Positions 33,357 through 45,423 of a DNA stretch of 64,000 nt are shown in pieces. Both the position numbers and the translations under genes were made by a program. Location: assembly GCA_012295275.1 (NCBI GenBank), contig CM022672.1, positions 4,428,443-4,492,442 on the forward strand, read 5' to 3'. How positions within the stretch are numbered: position 1 is the first letter of the stretch; each line of letters begins with the position of its first letter. This stretch comes from Chrysomallon squamiferum. Taxonomy: Eukaryota > Mollusca > Gastropoda > Neomphalida > Peltospiridae. The notes below the pieces were generated by a model. It was not told the origin of the DNA. It made no database searches and saw nothing but the letters and a program-made list of their open reading frames with translations.

Positions 33357-33974
33357 CTGCACTAAAAATAAATAAAATACAATGATATAATATAAATAAA
33401 AGAATATAAGACAATATAATAAATCAACAAAATAACAACGTGCAGTAATGTAACGTAACATACTATACTGTACTATATTATACTAATACTATACTGTACT
33501 AACTATACTATGCTATATATTATACTATACTGTAAGTATGTAATTAAGTAAGTAAGTAAATAAACAAATAAATAAAAAATTTCATATAAAATGTTGTAGA
33601 TACATACATACGTAGACACACTAACATGCAAAAACTCCAAATGCATGTACACACATGTATACGAAAATTCACATACACGCGTACACATGTACACACATAC
33701 ACACATGAATATGTTTACGCACAAACATAGTTAAAATACAAAAACACATTACACACACAAATATACATACATGCATACATAGGTTAAAAAACTCACACAC
33801 ACATACATATCTGCATATTCATGTATCTTTTATATTAAAAACAATTTGTTATAAGTTATTTACAAATGCTTGCATCAGCTTACCCTTTGGTACACATTTC
33901 TGATGGATGTTAATGATATATCGTAATTAAAAATTCTGACAAATCTTAGTGAAGACTCTTCCGATGATTTTATG

Positions 33975-34545
33975 AGTGTAACCAATGACAATGACGTGAC
34001 GTAATACAGTGATCAATTAGATGACGTCCCAGCAAACGAGACGTTTGTGTTTTTCTTACTTTCTGATTTTTTAGTTTTGTTGTATGTTATCTCTACAACA
34101 CACACACACACACACACACGTGTACACGCTCACATATATAAGTATGCATTTAAATTTGATTTTCTCTCTTTCTTACTGTACGTTATTTATATCCGTTTTT
34201 GCTTTGGTGGGAAGACAAATTATTTTTATTTAATTGTCAAAATTATCTAAAGTTTTCTCAAAATATTTATTAAAATAACATTTACTATTGCAAGAAGAAA
34301 AATGTCGGTTGATTAAAAATTGGGAATGGGGCGTAGTCTAGGTGTGTCTTCTAGATCCGCGAGTATTTTTGTTCGCTAGTGTTTTATTTACTCGTCGTGG
34401 ATGTTATCGTTGCTAAGAATCACGGAAGATATAATATTTCTTTAAAAAAATGATATGACGTAATGATGAAATAGATTAGGAATTCATTAACTGACGTCAA
34501 TACAACCGGAACACTTTCCATTTTCCGGTTTAGTTTGCAAACAGC
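33975..34545. promoter_or_regulatory. Putative promoter region with CRE/ATF cluster
   Basis: ACCAAT at 33981-33986 is followed by TGACGTGACGTAA at 33992-34004, TGACGTCC at 34022-34029, TGACGTAAT at 34456-34464 and the perfect CRE palindrome TGACGTCA at 34492-34499. Two facing ETS-type sites, ACCGGAA and TTTCCGGTT, follow at about 34505-34531. CRE, CCAAT and ETS sites cluster in core promoters. It lies just upstream of the minus-strand gene, so it probably drives that gene, possibly from a non-coding first exon. Confidence 0.45.
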
Positions 34546-34568
34546 TCGTTATCTTCCTCCATCTCAAC

Positions 34569-34569
<1 letters not shown>

Positions 34570-34617
<48 letters not shown>
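34570..34617. repeat. (ATT)n microsatellite
   Basis: Uninterrupted ATT triplets in the intergenic region. Confidence 0.97.
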
Positions 34618-34620
<3 letters not shown>

Positions 34621-34899
34621 CCTGTTGTTTCTTTACTTATATTTTTATTACTTCTGTACTACTCAATCATCGATTCTGATTATAATTCTGCTATAACAAC
34701 AATAACAAATATTACTACTGCTGCTATTATTAAAGTTATAACTACTACTGCTTTTAGTACTAATATGATCACAAATATCATTACTGCTACTACTGTCACA
34801 ATTTCTTCTACTTCTATTACTACTAAAAGTTATAACTTTTACCATCTATTCTTTACTGTACCATCTTACAAAAATAAAAATTGAAATAGGAATAAATAA

Positions 34900-35170
34900 A
34901 TAAATACATGGAACACCCGGGCTACAGCCGAGAGGATTCGCCAGCTTGTAAACGGCCGATGGCGTTGTTTCGTTGCAGTTCACTCAGTCGTGGCATTTGT
35001 TTGATGTTGGGGTCAGATCAAAGTGTTCGAAAACCTTGCATTTTTATAACCCTCGTGCCGCACGTGCACTGGTAACGTGGTTTGCATGCGGGGACGTTTT
35101 GGCTAATAAACACGATCATAGCCTTTTTTTGGCGACTTTAACAAAAGCTCTACGTTTGAATCACCAAATG
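34900..35170. promoter_or_regulatory. GC-richer block, candidate enhancer
   Basis: Contains AGATCAAAG (35015-35023, TCF/LEF consensus on the minus strand) and a GCACGTGC E-box near 35060. Composition differs sharply from the flanks. Function is inferred only. Confidence 0.3.
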
Positions 35171-35469
35171 TCATTATATTGATAGTTTGTACACCGATAT
35201 GTCTCAGTTTACAATAGTTATCTAAGAAATCAACCATTTTGCGTTTCTTTTTTGGGAGAGTACCTTAGTTTGATGTAATTTGTGTATAAACACACATAAA
35301 CACATACACATAGTGTAACCGCTTTACTTACTGGCAACATAATAACTTGATAAAATTTTACAAAGAAAGACAGAGTTAGAGAAGAAGAAGAAAGGAAAAG
35401 CGTGAAGAGAGAAAGAAAAATATTTGTTCGTAGTTAATATATATATATATGTGTATGTGTGTGTATATG

Positions 35470-35500
<31 letters not shown>

Positions 35501-36961
35501 GTATGCCTACAAATTAAAGTTAATAATAATGATGATGATGATGAGGATGAAGATGATAATCATCATTATCATCATAAAGTAAAGATAAGAAATCGAATAC
35601 CCGTGTTGATGAAAGCGGAAAGTAATAAATCGTAAATGTATTGAAGTTAAAAGCCTAGCTAATACATAAAAGGCAATTAAAATTATTATTAAAATAACAA
35701 ATTGAAAAAAAAAAAAAACAGAATGATTTAATTGGATAATCCATACTCAAATTAATTATACGAGCTGAGTTAAAAAAAAAAAGAAAAGAAGAAAAAAAGA
35801 GTTTAGTTCGTGTACGCTGAAAGCGAACGTTCTGCGTTCTATTGTTCTGTCATTACGTCTGCAAGTCCTCGAGGAGAGGAAAACACCACTAAGTGCTACA
35901 AAATTGTTACGCTTTTAACCGCCAATTAAATCCTTATTCTTAGTAAACAACCTAATATGCACTACTTGTGTAAAACAAAACCTTCCATTAGAGCGATCGC
36001 GTAAGTCTGCTTAAGAGGTTTATCCGCTACTGGGGTCATTATAATCACAATGGCTTGGACATTAACCCTTTCAGGAACGCGGCAGGTCATACAGTCGTGT
36101 TTATATAAACATGCTGGGTACGTTAGGTCTAAATTTCAATTTGCATAGTCACTAGTTTGCAATCAGACGTCGCAGACGATACTTCAGAACGCGAAGTGAA
36201 ATAAACATGTCTTGCACTAGGTCAATGTGTTGAACACTTTTTTTTTTTGTATTCAGTTTATAGTAATTTCTCTTTGATCTGTTGTACTACTCATCAGAAT
36301 TTATAACATGAATTAGTTGTTAATTTTTAATTCAAAATCGATACCTATTTGTTATTTTTAAATGATGAACAAAGATAGTAAATTCATTATTTCAAGACGT
36401 GTAATACATATTAATTATCCTGTTTTGTCCTTTTAAAAACGAAACAAAAACCTTCTTAATTAATTTTTAAAGTGTTAAATTAACGAATATTAATTATTAT
36501 TACAATAAAGATCTGTGTTTGAAATATTCATTAAACAATTAAAAAGTAAGTTTTAATACGCGATCATTTGGTTTAATGTCTACATCGCATTCTCGTAATA
36601 ACACATTTTATACTGTCGCTTCCAGAACTGTTCAGCTGATAAACAGAAAGGCTGGAGAAAAGATTAATACGTATGAAAAATAACTACTTTTAGTGTATTA
36701 TAGTATGCATCAATATGCACCAAAAAGACATGTGCTGGCGTGCGCGCGCACACATGGACACACACACATACATATATATAATGTTTTTAAACATTTTAAT
36801 GATTAGCTGATGCTGAAGACCAATCCAGATCTTACGAATAATAAGGAAATGCATATCATACCATTCTTTTTCTTAACGCTATCTCTGCAAGTAGTACAAC
36901 ATTAAGAAACGAAATTAAGTTATTTTAGTTAGTTACTATTTCACAACTTAAAATTCAAGTC

Positions 36962-36962
<1 letters not shown>

Positions 36963-37009
<47 letters not shown>

Positions 37010-37010
37010 T
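36963..37010. repeat. (AAT)n microsatellite
   Basis: Uninterrupted AAT triplets. Confidence 0.97.
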
Positions 37011-37518
37011 AAACAATTTTGAAATCAAAAGATGGAAAAAACTCAACTTTGTCATTTTAGTGTTTAAGACCGTTTATATATTTAGGTTTGGCGTCTTTAA
37101 TTCCGGTTATCTTGATACTATCTGGAGTATCAGTGTGGGTGTATCTTGATGACATTTTGTATATGGGATACTTAGAGCTACTACTTGACACCTTTACAAG
37201 TAGAAGTAAAAACTGGCTCCTGTTATACTGACGTTTAAAAACCTATTAACGTTCTAAATTTGGTTATTTACAAGCAGTTCTCTTTAAGTAACTGGATACG
37301 TTTAACAATTCATACAAACGTAACAGCTTCAAAAACGAAATATATTAACGGAAGCCATGTCATAGACGTGCAGTTTCGAGCCTAAGAACGGAAGTAGTTC
37401 TGTTTGTGCATTTCCGACACTGATTTGTCCCTGAACATTGATCTTCCATTTGGAAGATCTTATTCCATTTTTTTTTTTTTTTTTTTTACCACGTTAAAAA
37501 AATTTTAAAAAAAAAAAG

Positions 37519-37549
<31 letters not shown>

Positions 37550-38040
37550 AAATTAGTTACCTTCCTAATTTTACAGTGAATCACGATCACATCCAGAATA
37601 TATTACCACTGCTTTTGTTTATTTATTTTTTACACTTATATACAAATAGGCACACAACGTGAGTATCCACATATATTTGTTATTTTAGTTTTTGTTCCTT
37701 CATTCTTTATTGTATTATTTTAAAATTCTTCTTCTTCTTCTTGTTTTTGATTATGATGGCGATGATAATGATGATCTTTCAGTAAAATTGGAATTAGTCT
37801 AAATGTCTTGCTTATTTCATTTTTTTTCAATTACACATTAATTCATTTACCGTCTCTCGGTTATTCATTTATGGAAAGATATCCAGAATATAATATATAA
37901 TAATGGGTATGCTATAGTGTTATATAGCTGCAAGTTTTAATAGTACTAGTAGTTGTAATTTATTTTATTTTAGTATTTTCAAAGTTTAACCTATTAGTAT
38001 TACACAAAAATGATTATATGCTTGTGTGTCCTATATATAT

Positions 38041-38310
38041 ACAAACACACACGCACACACACACACACACATACATACCATACATACATACATACATACA
38101 TCTATACATCCATACATCCATCCATCCATCCATCCATCCATCCATACATCCATACATCCATACGTTACATAGACATACCTACATACATTACATATGCATA
38201 CATACCTACATCCATACATACATACAACCATACCATACATAACCTACATGCAAACATACATACAACCATACACACAACCATAAAATACACACACACACAC
38301 ACACACATCC
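38041..38310. repeat. CATA/CATC tetranucleotide repeats
   Basis: CA, CATA and CATC repeats over about 270 bases. They explain the His/Thr/Ile-repeat open frames on both strands here. Confidence 0.95.
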
Positions 38311-38639
38311 ACAGTTCTTTCCTGTTTAAATCGATCATTCGCCATTCTGTCGTTTCGAAAGTAAACCTTTAACTTTTAATTCTTTTTGCCATTAATTAAA
38401 TCTGAAAATACATTCATTTCTTCTCAGGGATGTGATTCTAGCACGAGAACAAAACACAAACCAGAACAGCGACAAATAAATACTTTTCACACTTTTAAAT
38501 CTCTATTAGCGTTTTAACAAAATCTGTAGTTCTCACAATTCCTTTCGCTTTGTAAGTTAAACATCGCATACAACTTCATTATCACATCATCTCAGTTTAT
38601 TTTAGCATTAAAACACTAGTTAAAGCCTACTCTGTTCTC

Positions 38640-39400
38640 GCAATGCCAGTTTCAGAATTCACTAAACCCAGATAATAGAAATTTTAAGCGAGACTCCCCC
38701 CTTGGTTGCTGCTCAAAGAACAATATTGATTTAATTTCTCAATTTAATTCGTTCCTGTTGAGTCAAGGTCGTTGAAGGTTACGGTTCTTGCATGTCATTT
38801 TAAGCTTATTAAGGGGCACACTTCCACTCGAAATCCCCTAGAATGCTGATGTCAACATTTTGACACGTCCTCGAAGATTGTAGATTTGTTGCATGACAAT
38901 AAAGTTATACCCGGGGATAATGAAGTCATCCGGATTTAACAGCATGGAGCAAATATATCGCCCCGTTGAACACCGCTGTTAAACACTGGAACAGCCAGCT
39001 TGGAGAAACGTAAATAAAAAGCGTAACTATTACACCCTATTGTAGTAAAGTTATCCTTTCTTTGAGGAGAATGTAAACAGTAAACAAAAGGAAAACGTTT
39101 CGCCTTAATGAAGGTATTAGGAAAGCAAATCTACCCTTTGAATTTGTGGAGAATGCGAGAACGCTGTGAAAACAAGGATAAAATCCGTAAATTGGTCACT
39201 AATTAAGCTTGGATCACACATTGCGGGTCACCCGCCAGCGCTTTTTGTGTACCTCTTTAGGCTGATCCTACCAAATGCATTGTTTATAACAATAGCTTGG
39301 TTAATTCTAATTAGAGAGTCTTTTTGACAAGGTATGGTGTTTTCTTCACAAGTTACCAGTTAGGCAATGTTGTCATATGTGGAGTATTTCTGATAGAAAG
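38640..39400 (+). promoter_or_regulatory. Candidate proximal promoter/enhancer of the homeobox gene
   Basis: The last 900 bases before the homeobox start are richer in G+C and CpG and low in microsatellites. Recognisable site types include GAACAATA (Sox-like), GTCAAGGTC (nuclear-receptor half-site), CTTTGAA and ATGACAAT. No TATA box could be assigned. Assignment as promoter rests on position. Confidence 0.35.
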
Positions 39401-39548
39401 GTAATAAAACCACACGCCCAACATTTTGAGAAGCAGAAGAGTGAAACGTTTCCGACTAGAACTGTCACTGCTGGTATTTACTTGAGACAGCTGTTGTGGA
39501 CAATTATTTACAAACATTTACCAACACGTTTGTGGAAGTTTACTAATC

Positions 39549-40281
39549 ATGATTATGAATCAGTCGACAGAGAAAAAGAATTCTTTTTCAATAGAGAATT
39601 TGTCGAAAAGTAGCGTCAACGATTCTGAAAATCATCCGGAAAAAGTGAAAAATATTTCAACGAGTGGCGAAAACTTTTCGGAGAAAGTCGCAAACTTCCG
39701 TGAAGTTCCAACTTCTCCTCTAAGAACTCTTCCCTGTTTTTTGAATATGCCACAGTTTGAATTTTCGTTTCCAGAGAATTATAAATCTGTTTCTGGTATT
39801 GAGCTAGAACAAAGTGTTTCTCCAGTACGTACCGAAGACGAACTTTCGAACGGTCGTAACCGGAATCGATCGGAAAACGACGAATGCCGAGACGTCAGAA
39901 CCAGCACGCCGAAAAGTTCGTCGTCCGGTTATTCGAGTATCACAGAAAGAAGTCTGACACCGATTTCAGGTAAGAAAACAGCAATATTTTATACTTTATT
40001 TTAAGAATCAGTTGTTATTTACTTATATTACAGCAATATTTTATACTTTGTTTTAAGAATCAGTTGTTATTTACTTATATTACAGCAATATTTTATACTT
40101 TATTTTAAGAATCAATTGTTATTTACTTATATTATCATAATTAGAAAATCGTTTCGACTGTTGAATATTCATTCAAAAATACATTGTTTATTATTATTAC
40201 TATTATTACTATTATTACTATTACTATTACTATTACTATTATTACTATTACTATTACTATTACTATTACTATTACTATTAC

Positions 40282-40314
<33 letters not shown>

Positions 40315-40688
40315 AATTGTTTTTTAAAATCTAATTTTGTCGCAGACGTTTAGAGTTATTTTTTAGGATCCCAGAAATCAACAAACTCGATTTGACCTCT
40401 ATATAATGAAACATATTTAATGTAATTGTCATTATTTAAAACTTATTAATTAGCTTGTAACAAGTGATACATATAAGAATCAAGAACAAATTAAACAATA
40501 CAATAATAAATATTTCTTTTTAACTTTTTTTTATTTGTATGTTTTTGCATTAGATAACTTGTTTTCCATTACGAATGACAGTTACATAAATTAATAATTC
40601 ATTATTATATTGAATTTAATTCAACATTTAACTAAAGTGATTTGGATCCTGCATGCCATTTTGGTCATACATAATATAACACAATTAG

Positions 40689-40731
<43 letters not shown>

Positions 40732-41002
40732 TAATAGAAATAAACTTTTTCTTCTATTAAAAGTCAGCAGAGACGAAACAAATGTATATTAATGTTACTT
40801 TTCTATGGTTTTTTTCAGACGAAGACGTGTGTCATGCAGACAGAGACACGGGAAGGAAGAAGAAAGCTAGGACGGCGTTTACCAACAATCAGATACATGC
40901 ACTGGAAAGACGATTTTCAGAACAGAAATACCTCGCAGCCAGTGAACGAAGTGACGTGGCATCCAGCCTCGGTCTTACAGATCAACAGGTGGGCGTTGTT
41001 TA

Positions 41003-41037
<35 letters not shown>

Positions 41038-41847
41038 TAATAAAAATAATAGAGGTAGTGGTAGTAATATTATTTATTAATAATAATTATTATAACCAAA
41101 AACAAAAGGATATTTGAAAGCTTTCTCTTATTGCATTTCTCATATTTTATAACTCTCCCTTTCAGTTAAAGTATTATGTACGTTAAATATAATTAAAGGA
41201 TTACAGTCAGACAGAGATTTATTATTATTATTATTTTTATAGTTTAATACTCTTATTGCATTTCTCATATTTTATCACTATCTTTTCTCACTCTCTCTTT
41301 CAGTTAAAGTATTATGTACGTTAAATATAATTAAAGGATTACAGTCAGATTTATTATTATTATTTTTTTTTTTTATAGTTTGATATGATTAAACTGATTA
41401 AAAATGTCATTTTGCTTTTTAAATTTTTTGTTATAATTCTTGAATTTCCTATTATTAAAGGTTAAAACATGGTTTCAAAACAGACGCATGAAAGAAAAAC
41501 GACAACACACAAGCGCCAAAGACGACCAGACAGTTGCATTTCCATCAGGAGGGGTCGACCTCGCACAGCTTCAGAGTTTCGGACTTCCTTACTCACCTCA
41601 TTCTGCGTTAGCCACACGAGGATCGTTTTCGCATTTCCTTCCGGGACAAAGTATTCGACCGGAACTAGCTGTGCCAGAAATTCACGGAATGACACGATCG
41701 TTTATGGCGCCAGGTTTAAGCGGCCACCCAATGATGATGTACCCACCCCCTGTCCCTGGGTACGGTTTCATGCCTTTACCAGGACATTTAAATCAACTAG
41801 CGATGTCAAGTTTAGGACATTCGCAGTCAATGTTTTCAAAACGATGA
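39549..41847 (+). CDS. NK-class (ANTP) homeobox transcription factor, Vent-like, three exons
   Basis: Sequence-specific nuclear DNA-binding regulator. Exons 39549-39969, 40819-40988 and 41461-41847 give 325 residues; phases 1 and 0 agree and splice sites are GT..AG. The homeodomain occupies residues 154-213: basic RKKKAR arm, R5 (158), then WFQNRR in helix 3, with Q50 (203), N51 (204) and Thr47 (200). Thr47 narrows it to the Vent, Tlx, Bsx, Hhex and Barx/Barhl side of the NK class; YLAASER and NRRMKEKRQ most resemble Vent. An intron at 44/45 splits helix 3. FSIENL at 13-18 is an EH1-like Groucho-binding motif, implying repression; Xenopus Vent2, as I recall it, has a comparable motif and a Ser-rich SGY segment, here SSSGYSS before the homeodomain. 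The C-terminus is Pro/Gly/Met-rich. ATG at 39555 is an alternative start two codons on. Bsx- or Tlx-related origin is not excluded. Confidence 0.93.
39978..40133. repeat. Three tandem copies of a 52-bp unit in homeobox intron 1
   Basis: Copies begin at 39978, 40030 and 40082 and differ at only a few positions. The array starts eight bases behind the exon 1 donor, so the duplication reaches close to the splice site without repeating it. Confidence 0.95.
40183..40313. repeat. (ATT)/(ACT) trinucleotide tract in homeobox intron 1
   Basis: About 130 bases of ATT and ACT triplets, source of a poly-Leu open frame. Confidence 0.97.
40689..40726. repeat. (AT)n microsatellite
   Basis: AT run in homeobox intron 1, about 90 bases before the exon 2 acceptor. 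Confidence 0.97.
41125..41381. repeat. Direct duplication of ~120 bp in homeobox intron 2
   Basis: The segment from CTTATTGCATTTCTCATATT through AAAGGATTACAGTCAGA and its ATT tail occurs at 41125-41244 and again at 41250-41381, nearly identical with small indels. Confidence 0.93.
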
Positions 41848-41893
41848 AGAAATATTATTATTAAAAAAAAAAAAAAAAAAAATGTGCCAAAGT

Positions 41894-42023
41894 AATAAAC
41901 TATGATTTGCAGTGTGGCTTTACAGTGAGTGCTATTTGTATATATTGAAATAATATTCAGACACATTATATTAAATTCTTCTTTAAACTGATGTATATCA
42001 GTTGTGACTGCAGGTGCAATAAA
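41894..42023 (+). terminator. Candidate polyadenylation signals of the homeobox gene
   Basis: AATAAA hexamers at 41894-41899 and 42018-42023, 47 and 171 bases past the stop codon. A genomic poly(A) run (41862-41882) precedes the first. Many AATAAA strings occur by chance in such AT-rich DNA. Confidence 0.35.
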
Positions 42024-44098
42024 TATTTTTCTTGTGTGTAACCAAACCAGTTTGGTTAGTGATTTTATGTGACAATGTGAAAAAACTGCTCATAACTGCC
42101 TGTGTAAAAATGTTGTTTATTAAATGCTGGATTATATGTAATCAAGAAGACTTGTTCATTTTTTTTTTATAAATCCTTATGGAAAGCTAGTTCCTCTCCT
42201 TTCTCACAAAACCATATTGTCTTTTCCGATTGTTTAAAACTATTCTGTATCGATATTAAGAACTTTTTGAAAAGTAATTTTAAAATTACTGAATTAATTA
42301 CAGTTATTTTGTTGAAATATGCAATGTTATTACGACCTGGAAAAGTGGGTGCTTCGTAAATTATTGTCAGTGTCTTTCCACATTTCTGGTTTCATTCGGG
42401 CGAACATTCACCAGTTTAAAAGTTGGATTGAGCCAGTACACAATTAAAAATACCAAACAACACAAAAAGGATTACCATAAATATTTTAATTTTTTTTTTT
42501 CTTTTTCACAAACCATATTATTATAAAATATAATATGGAAAAAGAAAAACAAACGGCCTCACAACTCTCATTAAAAAAATAACTACGTCATCAGGACATA
42601 GTTTCGTATTACAATCCAATTACATGTCTAGCAGAGTCAGACACGCTTGCTAATGTTACTATCAAATTAACGAAGATATCGTATTCACCAAAAAGGTTCC
42701 TTTTAACTAGACACTGTGTTTTGTTTACTTCTCAACACACTGCAACTTTAATCTTTCCTTTCCCTTCGTTAACAAAAGATTTAGTGACATCTGACCGTCA
42801 CCTTAATTAACCATATCCGGTAATTTCGCTATATAACAACGCTGGCTCCGTAAATCCATCAATTCTTTTTATACTTTACTTATTATATACGTATATTTAT
42901 AAGCTACAAAACTGTCAGCCTTTGATCTAGTTGTGCTGGTCCTCAATTAAGGAAAAAGAATGGAAAGCATTAAAACGTTACTCACGGGAAAAACTGCAGA
43001 AAGGATCATGGGTCAAACAATTCAAAGCGCTTTAAGTTAAGTACACTTTTCGACTGAAAACAATAAGTTATATAACAAGCAATAACGATACGACAAACAC
43101 GTTGCACTCACAACAACAAAACATTTAACACGAAGCAAATTCTTTCATAGATTCATTTCCAGTTAATAATACAACTTTGATTTTTATTCTTTAATTATGT
43201 ACAAATACACATGCATATAATTATATTATAAATACACATTTATGAAATTAATATTATTCATTACTAATACAATAAATAGGACGGATTAAATGAATATATT
43301 ATGTCTATACATTATCATCTTGTACAGTTCATTTTAAAATAAAACACAATTAAAAAGAAAAAGTTAAAATAAAAATATGACAGATGTGGACAGAGAAATA
43401 TTAATAATACTGAAAAACTCATATCACAGACAGGGTGGGGCTTGCTATAAAGTAAAAAATAAATATTGTGATAAAGAAACTAGAAATTCTCTACAGAAAC
43501 TAATAAATAATAAACATAACTAATTTTTAAGACTGTACACTTTTTTCTCCCTTTGTGAGTTTCATTTGTTTCTATGACATTAATAATATATTATACAAGT
43601 ATAAATAATTAGGGTGAATGAGTTATGTTACAATCAAGACAAAAAATGCAAATAAAACCATAAGGAATAAAATGTTCTAGGTTCACAAACTGGTTTCACA
43701 AACTGGTTTAAATGAATTAAATGAGATCAGTTTTTTATGCATTATAATTTAAGCCATGTAAAACAAGTATTTGTAAGGCACAACCAAGAATAAAGATCAT
43801 CTGGAGAAGAGTTAAAAGTACATTAGTTATATGGATGTAAAAATGGAATTAACTGAAGAATCAGTGGTTATATTTATTTTATTATTGTTTTCATTTCTAA
43901 TAATTAAAAAATGATAATAAAAAAAAAAGTAATAAAATTTGATTTTATATGAAAATATATGAAAACTGCAAGAAAAAAAGTGCAGAAAATATCACTATAA
44001 AGAGATAACAATGATCATGATTAAAAAAAAAACATAAAAGAAATTAAAATAAGTTATTTTCAGTTAGTTATTATATCACAGGTGAAAATTCAAGTGAA

Positions 44099-44160
<62 letters not shown>
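44099..44160. repeat. (AAT)n microsatellite
   Basis: Uninterrupted AAT triplets. Confidence 0.97.
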
Positions 44161-45423
44161 GAATAATAATAACTGAAATAAGAAGATTACAATAATTTGC
44201 TCAGTGATCCATTCACTGTGGACAAGGACTTGAACAGCCAAGTGACACATGTTCTGACTTTGGCTTCTGCAATGGTTTACTGGACATGTCAGTGATTAGA
44301 TAAAGTATGGGTAATACTAGGAACTGCAACTGGAGATTATGGTCTGCAAGGCATGCTATAGTAAGTAGACAGTACATCATGTCATTGGCAATCGCAAGTT
44401 ACATTACCATTTTGGAATATTTTACTTTCAGCAAATTACAGTAATGAAAGGTGTCCAAGCCTATCATACAGCTAAAACTGGAAATAAATGATAAATAAAT
44501 GATTTTAACATACTATATATGGATGTAAAAATAATTCTTGGTGGAATTTAAAATAAATTGTGATACACTGGTACAAAAATAAAAATCTGAACTTTTTATG
44601 TATATAGTACTGTATGGAAGGGAATAAAAATAGAGGGATTTTTTTTTTTGAAAAAAAAAAGAAGAAAAAATTGTATGGAATGTGACATTTTTTCATTAAA
44701 ATTGTAGAAGACAACATTTTCTTTGAAACAGTAGTTAAAATTTTAGATATTTTTTGATATTTTACAGTTTAGTTTTATTATTATTATTTTGTAATATGTT
44801 ACATGGACCATATTACTTTTTTATCCATCAGTTTTAGACCCCAAGTCCTCACCAATTGGTTTGGAAGGTGTGTACCTCCCCTTTATTTTGATTAGGAATA
44901 AATCGGCCTTCATTCCCCGTTTTATTAGTTTGATAAATAAAACTAGCTGATGTCTTCTCTTTCTTTTTTCATCAACAGTTTTTGACAAGAAAATGGAAAC
45001 AATACAGTTAATCTACTAAAATGTATATATGTACAATAAAAAATAACGATTTTGTTAATTTAGTTTTGTGTATAGAATACAGAGAACAAACAGCATTTTA
45101 TTTTCCGGAAGACAATATATAAAATTTAGTTTAAAAATAAAATGCTATTCCTGTAAATTAAAATAATAAATAAAAAATTAGAAAGAAACAGAATTAAACA
45201 ACAACAAAAGAAAGAACTTAACATCGCTTCCCACAAAAACTAATAATAGTAAAAAGAAATAAAAAATAATAAAAAAAAAAGAAAGAAAAGAAGAAATATA
45301 AATCCATAAACAGAACAGTAATAAAAAAGAAACAATTAAACAGGTTTTTGTCTTCACAATTTTCTTAGTTTTTTTAAAACAGATTTTCACAGTATATAAA
45401 TTATAAGTCGGAGTTTGGTTTCT

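Larger units (their letters stand above)
33357..39548. other. Intergenic region between divergent genes
   Basis: No coding exon was recognised. Contains (ATT)n 34570-34617, (AAT)n 36963-37010 and CATA/CATC repeats 38041-38310. GC- and CpG-richer blocks at about 34900-35170, 35800-36240 and 38640-39400 stand out from the AT-rich background and may be regulatory DNA of the homeobox gene. The 69-aa frame at 34973-35182 is not recognised. Confidence 0.6.
41848..45423. other. Intergenic region between homeobox gene and FAM184 3' end
   Basis: Two convergent 3' ends face each other here. Contains (AAT)n 44099-44160 and poly(A) runs. The part at about 42560-43130 is less AT-biased and contains CTTTGATCT (42920-42928), a TCF/LEF-type site. 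No coding exon was found. Confidence 0.6.

Noticed and set aside
34973-35182. 69-codon plus-strand open frame in a GC-richer block
   Set aside because: No family resemblance and no clear splice sites; the block is better described as possible regulatory DNA.
38010-38372. 120-codon His/Thr/Ile repeat frame and overlapping frames
   Set aside because: Translation of CATA/CATC repeats.
41462-41864. Other-frame open frames over homeobox exon 3
   Set aside because: Shadows; the frame giving VKTWFQNRR is the coding one.
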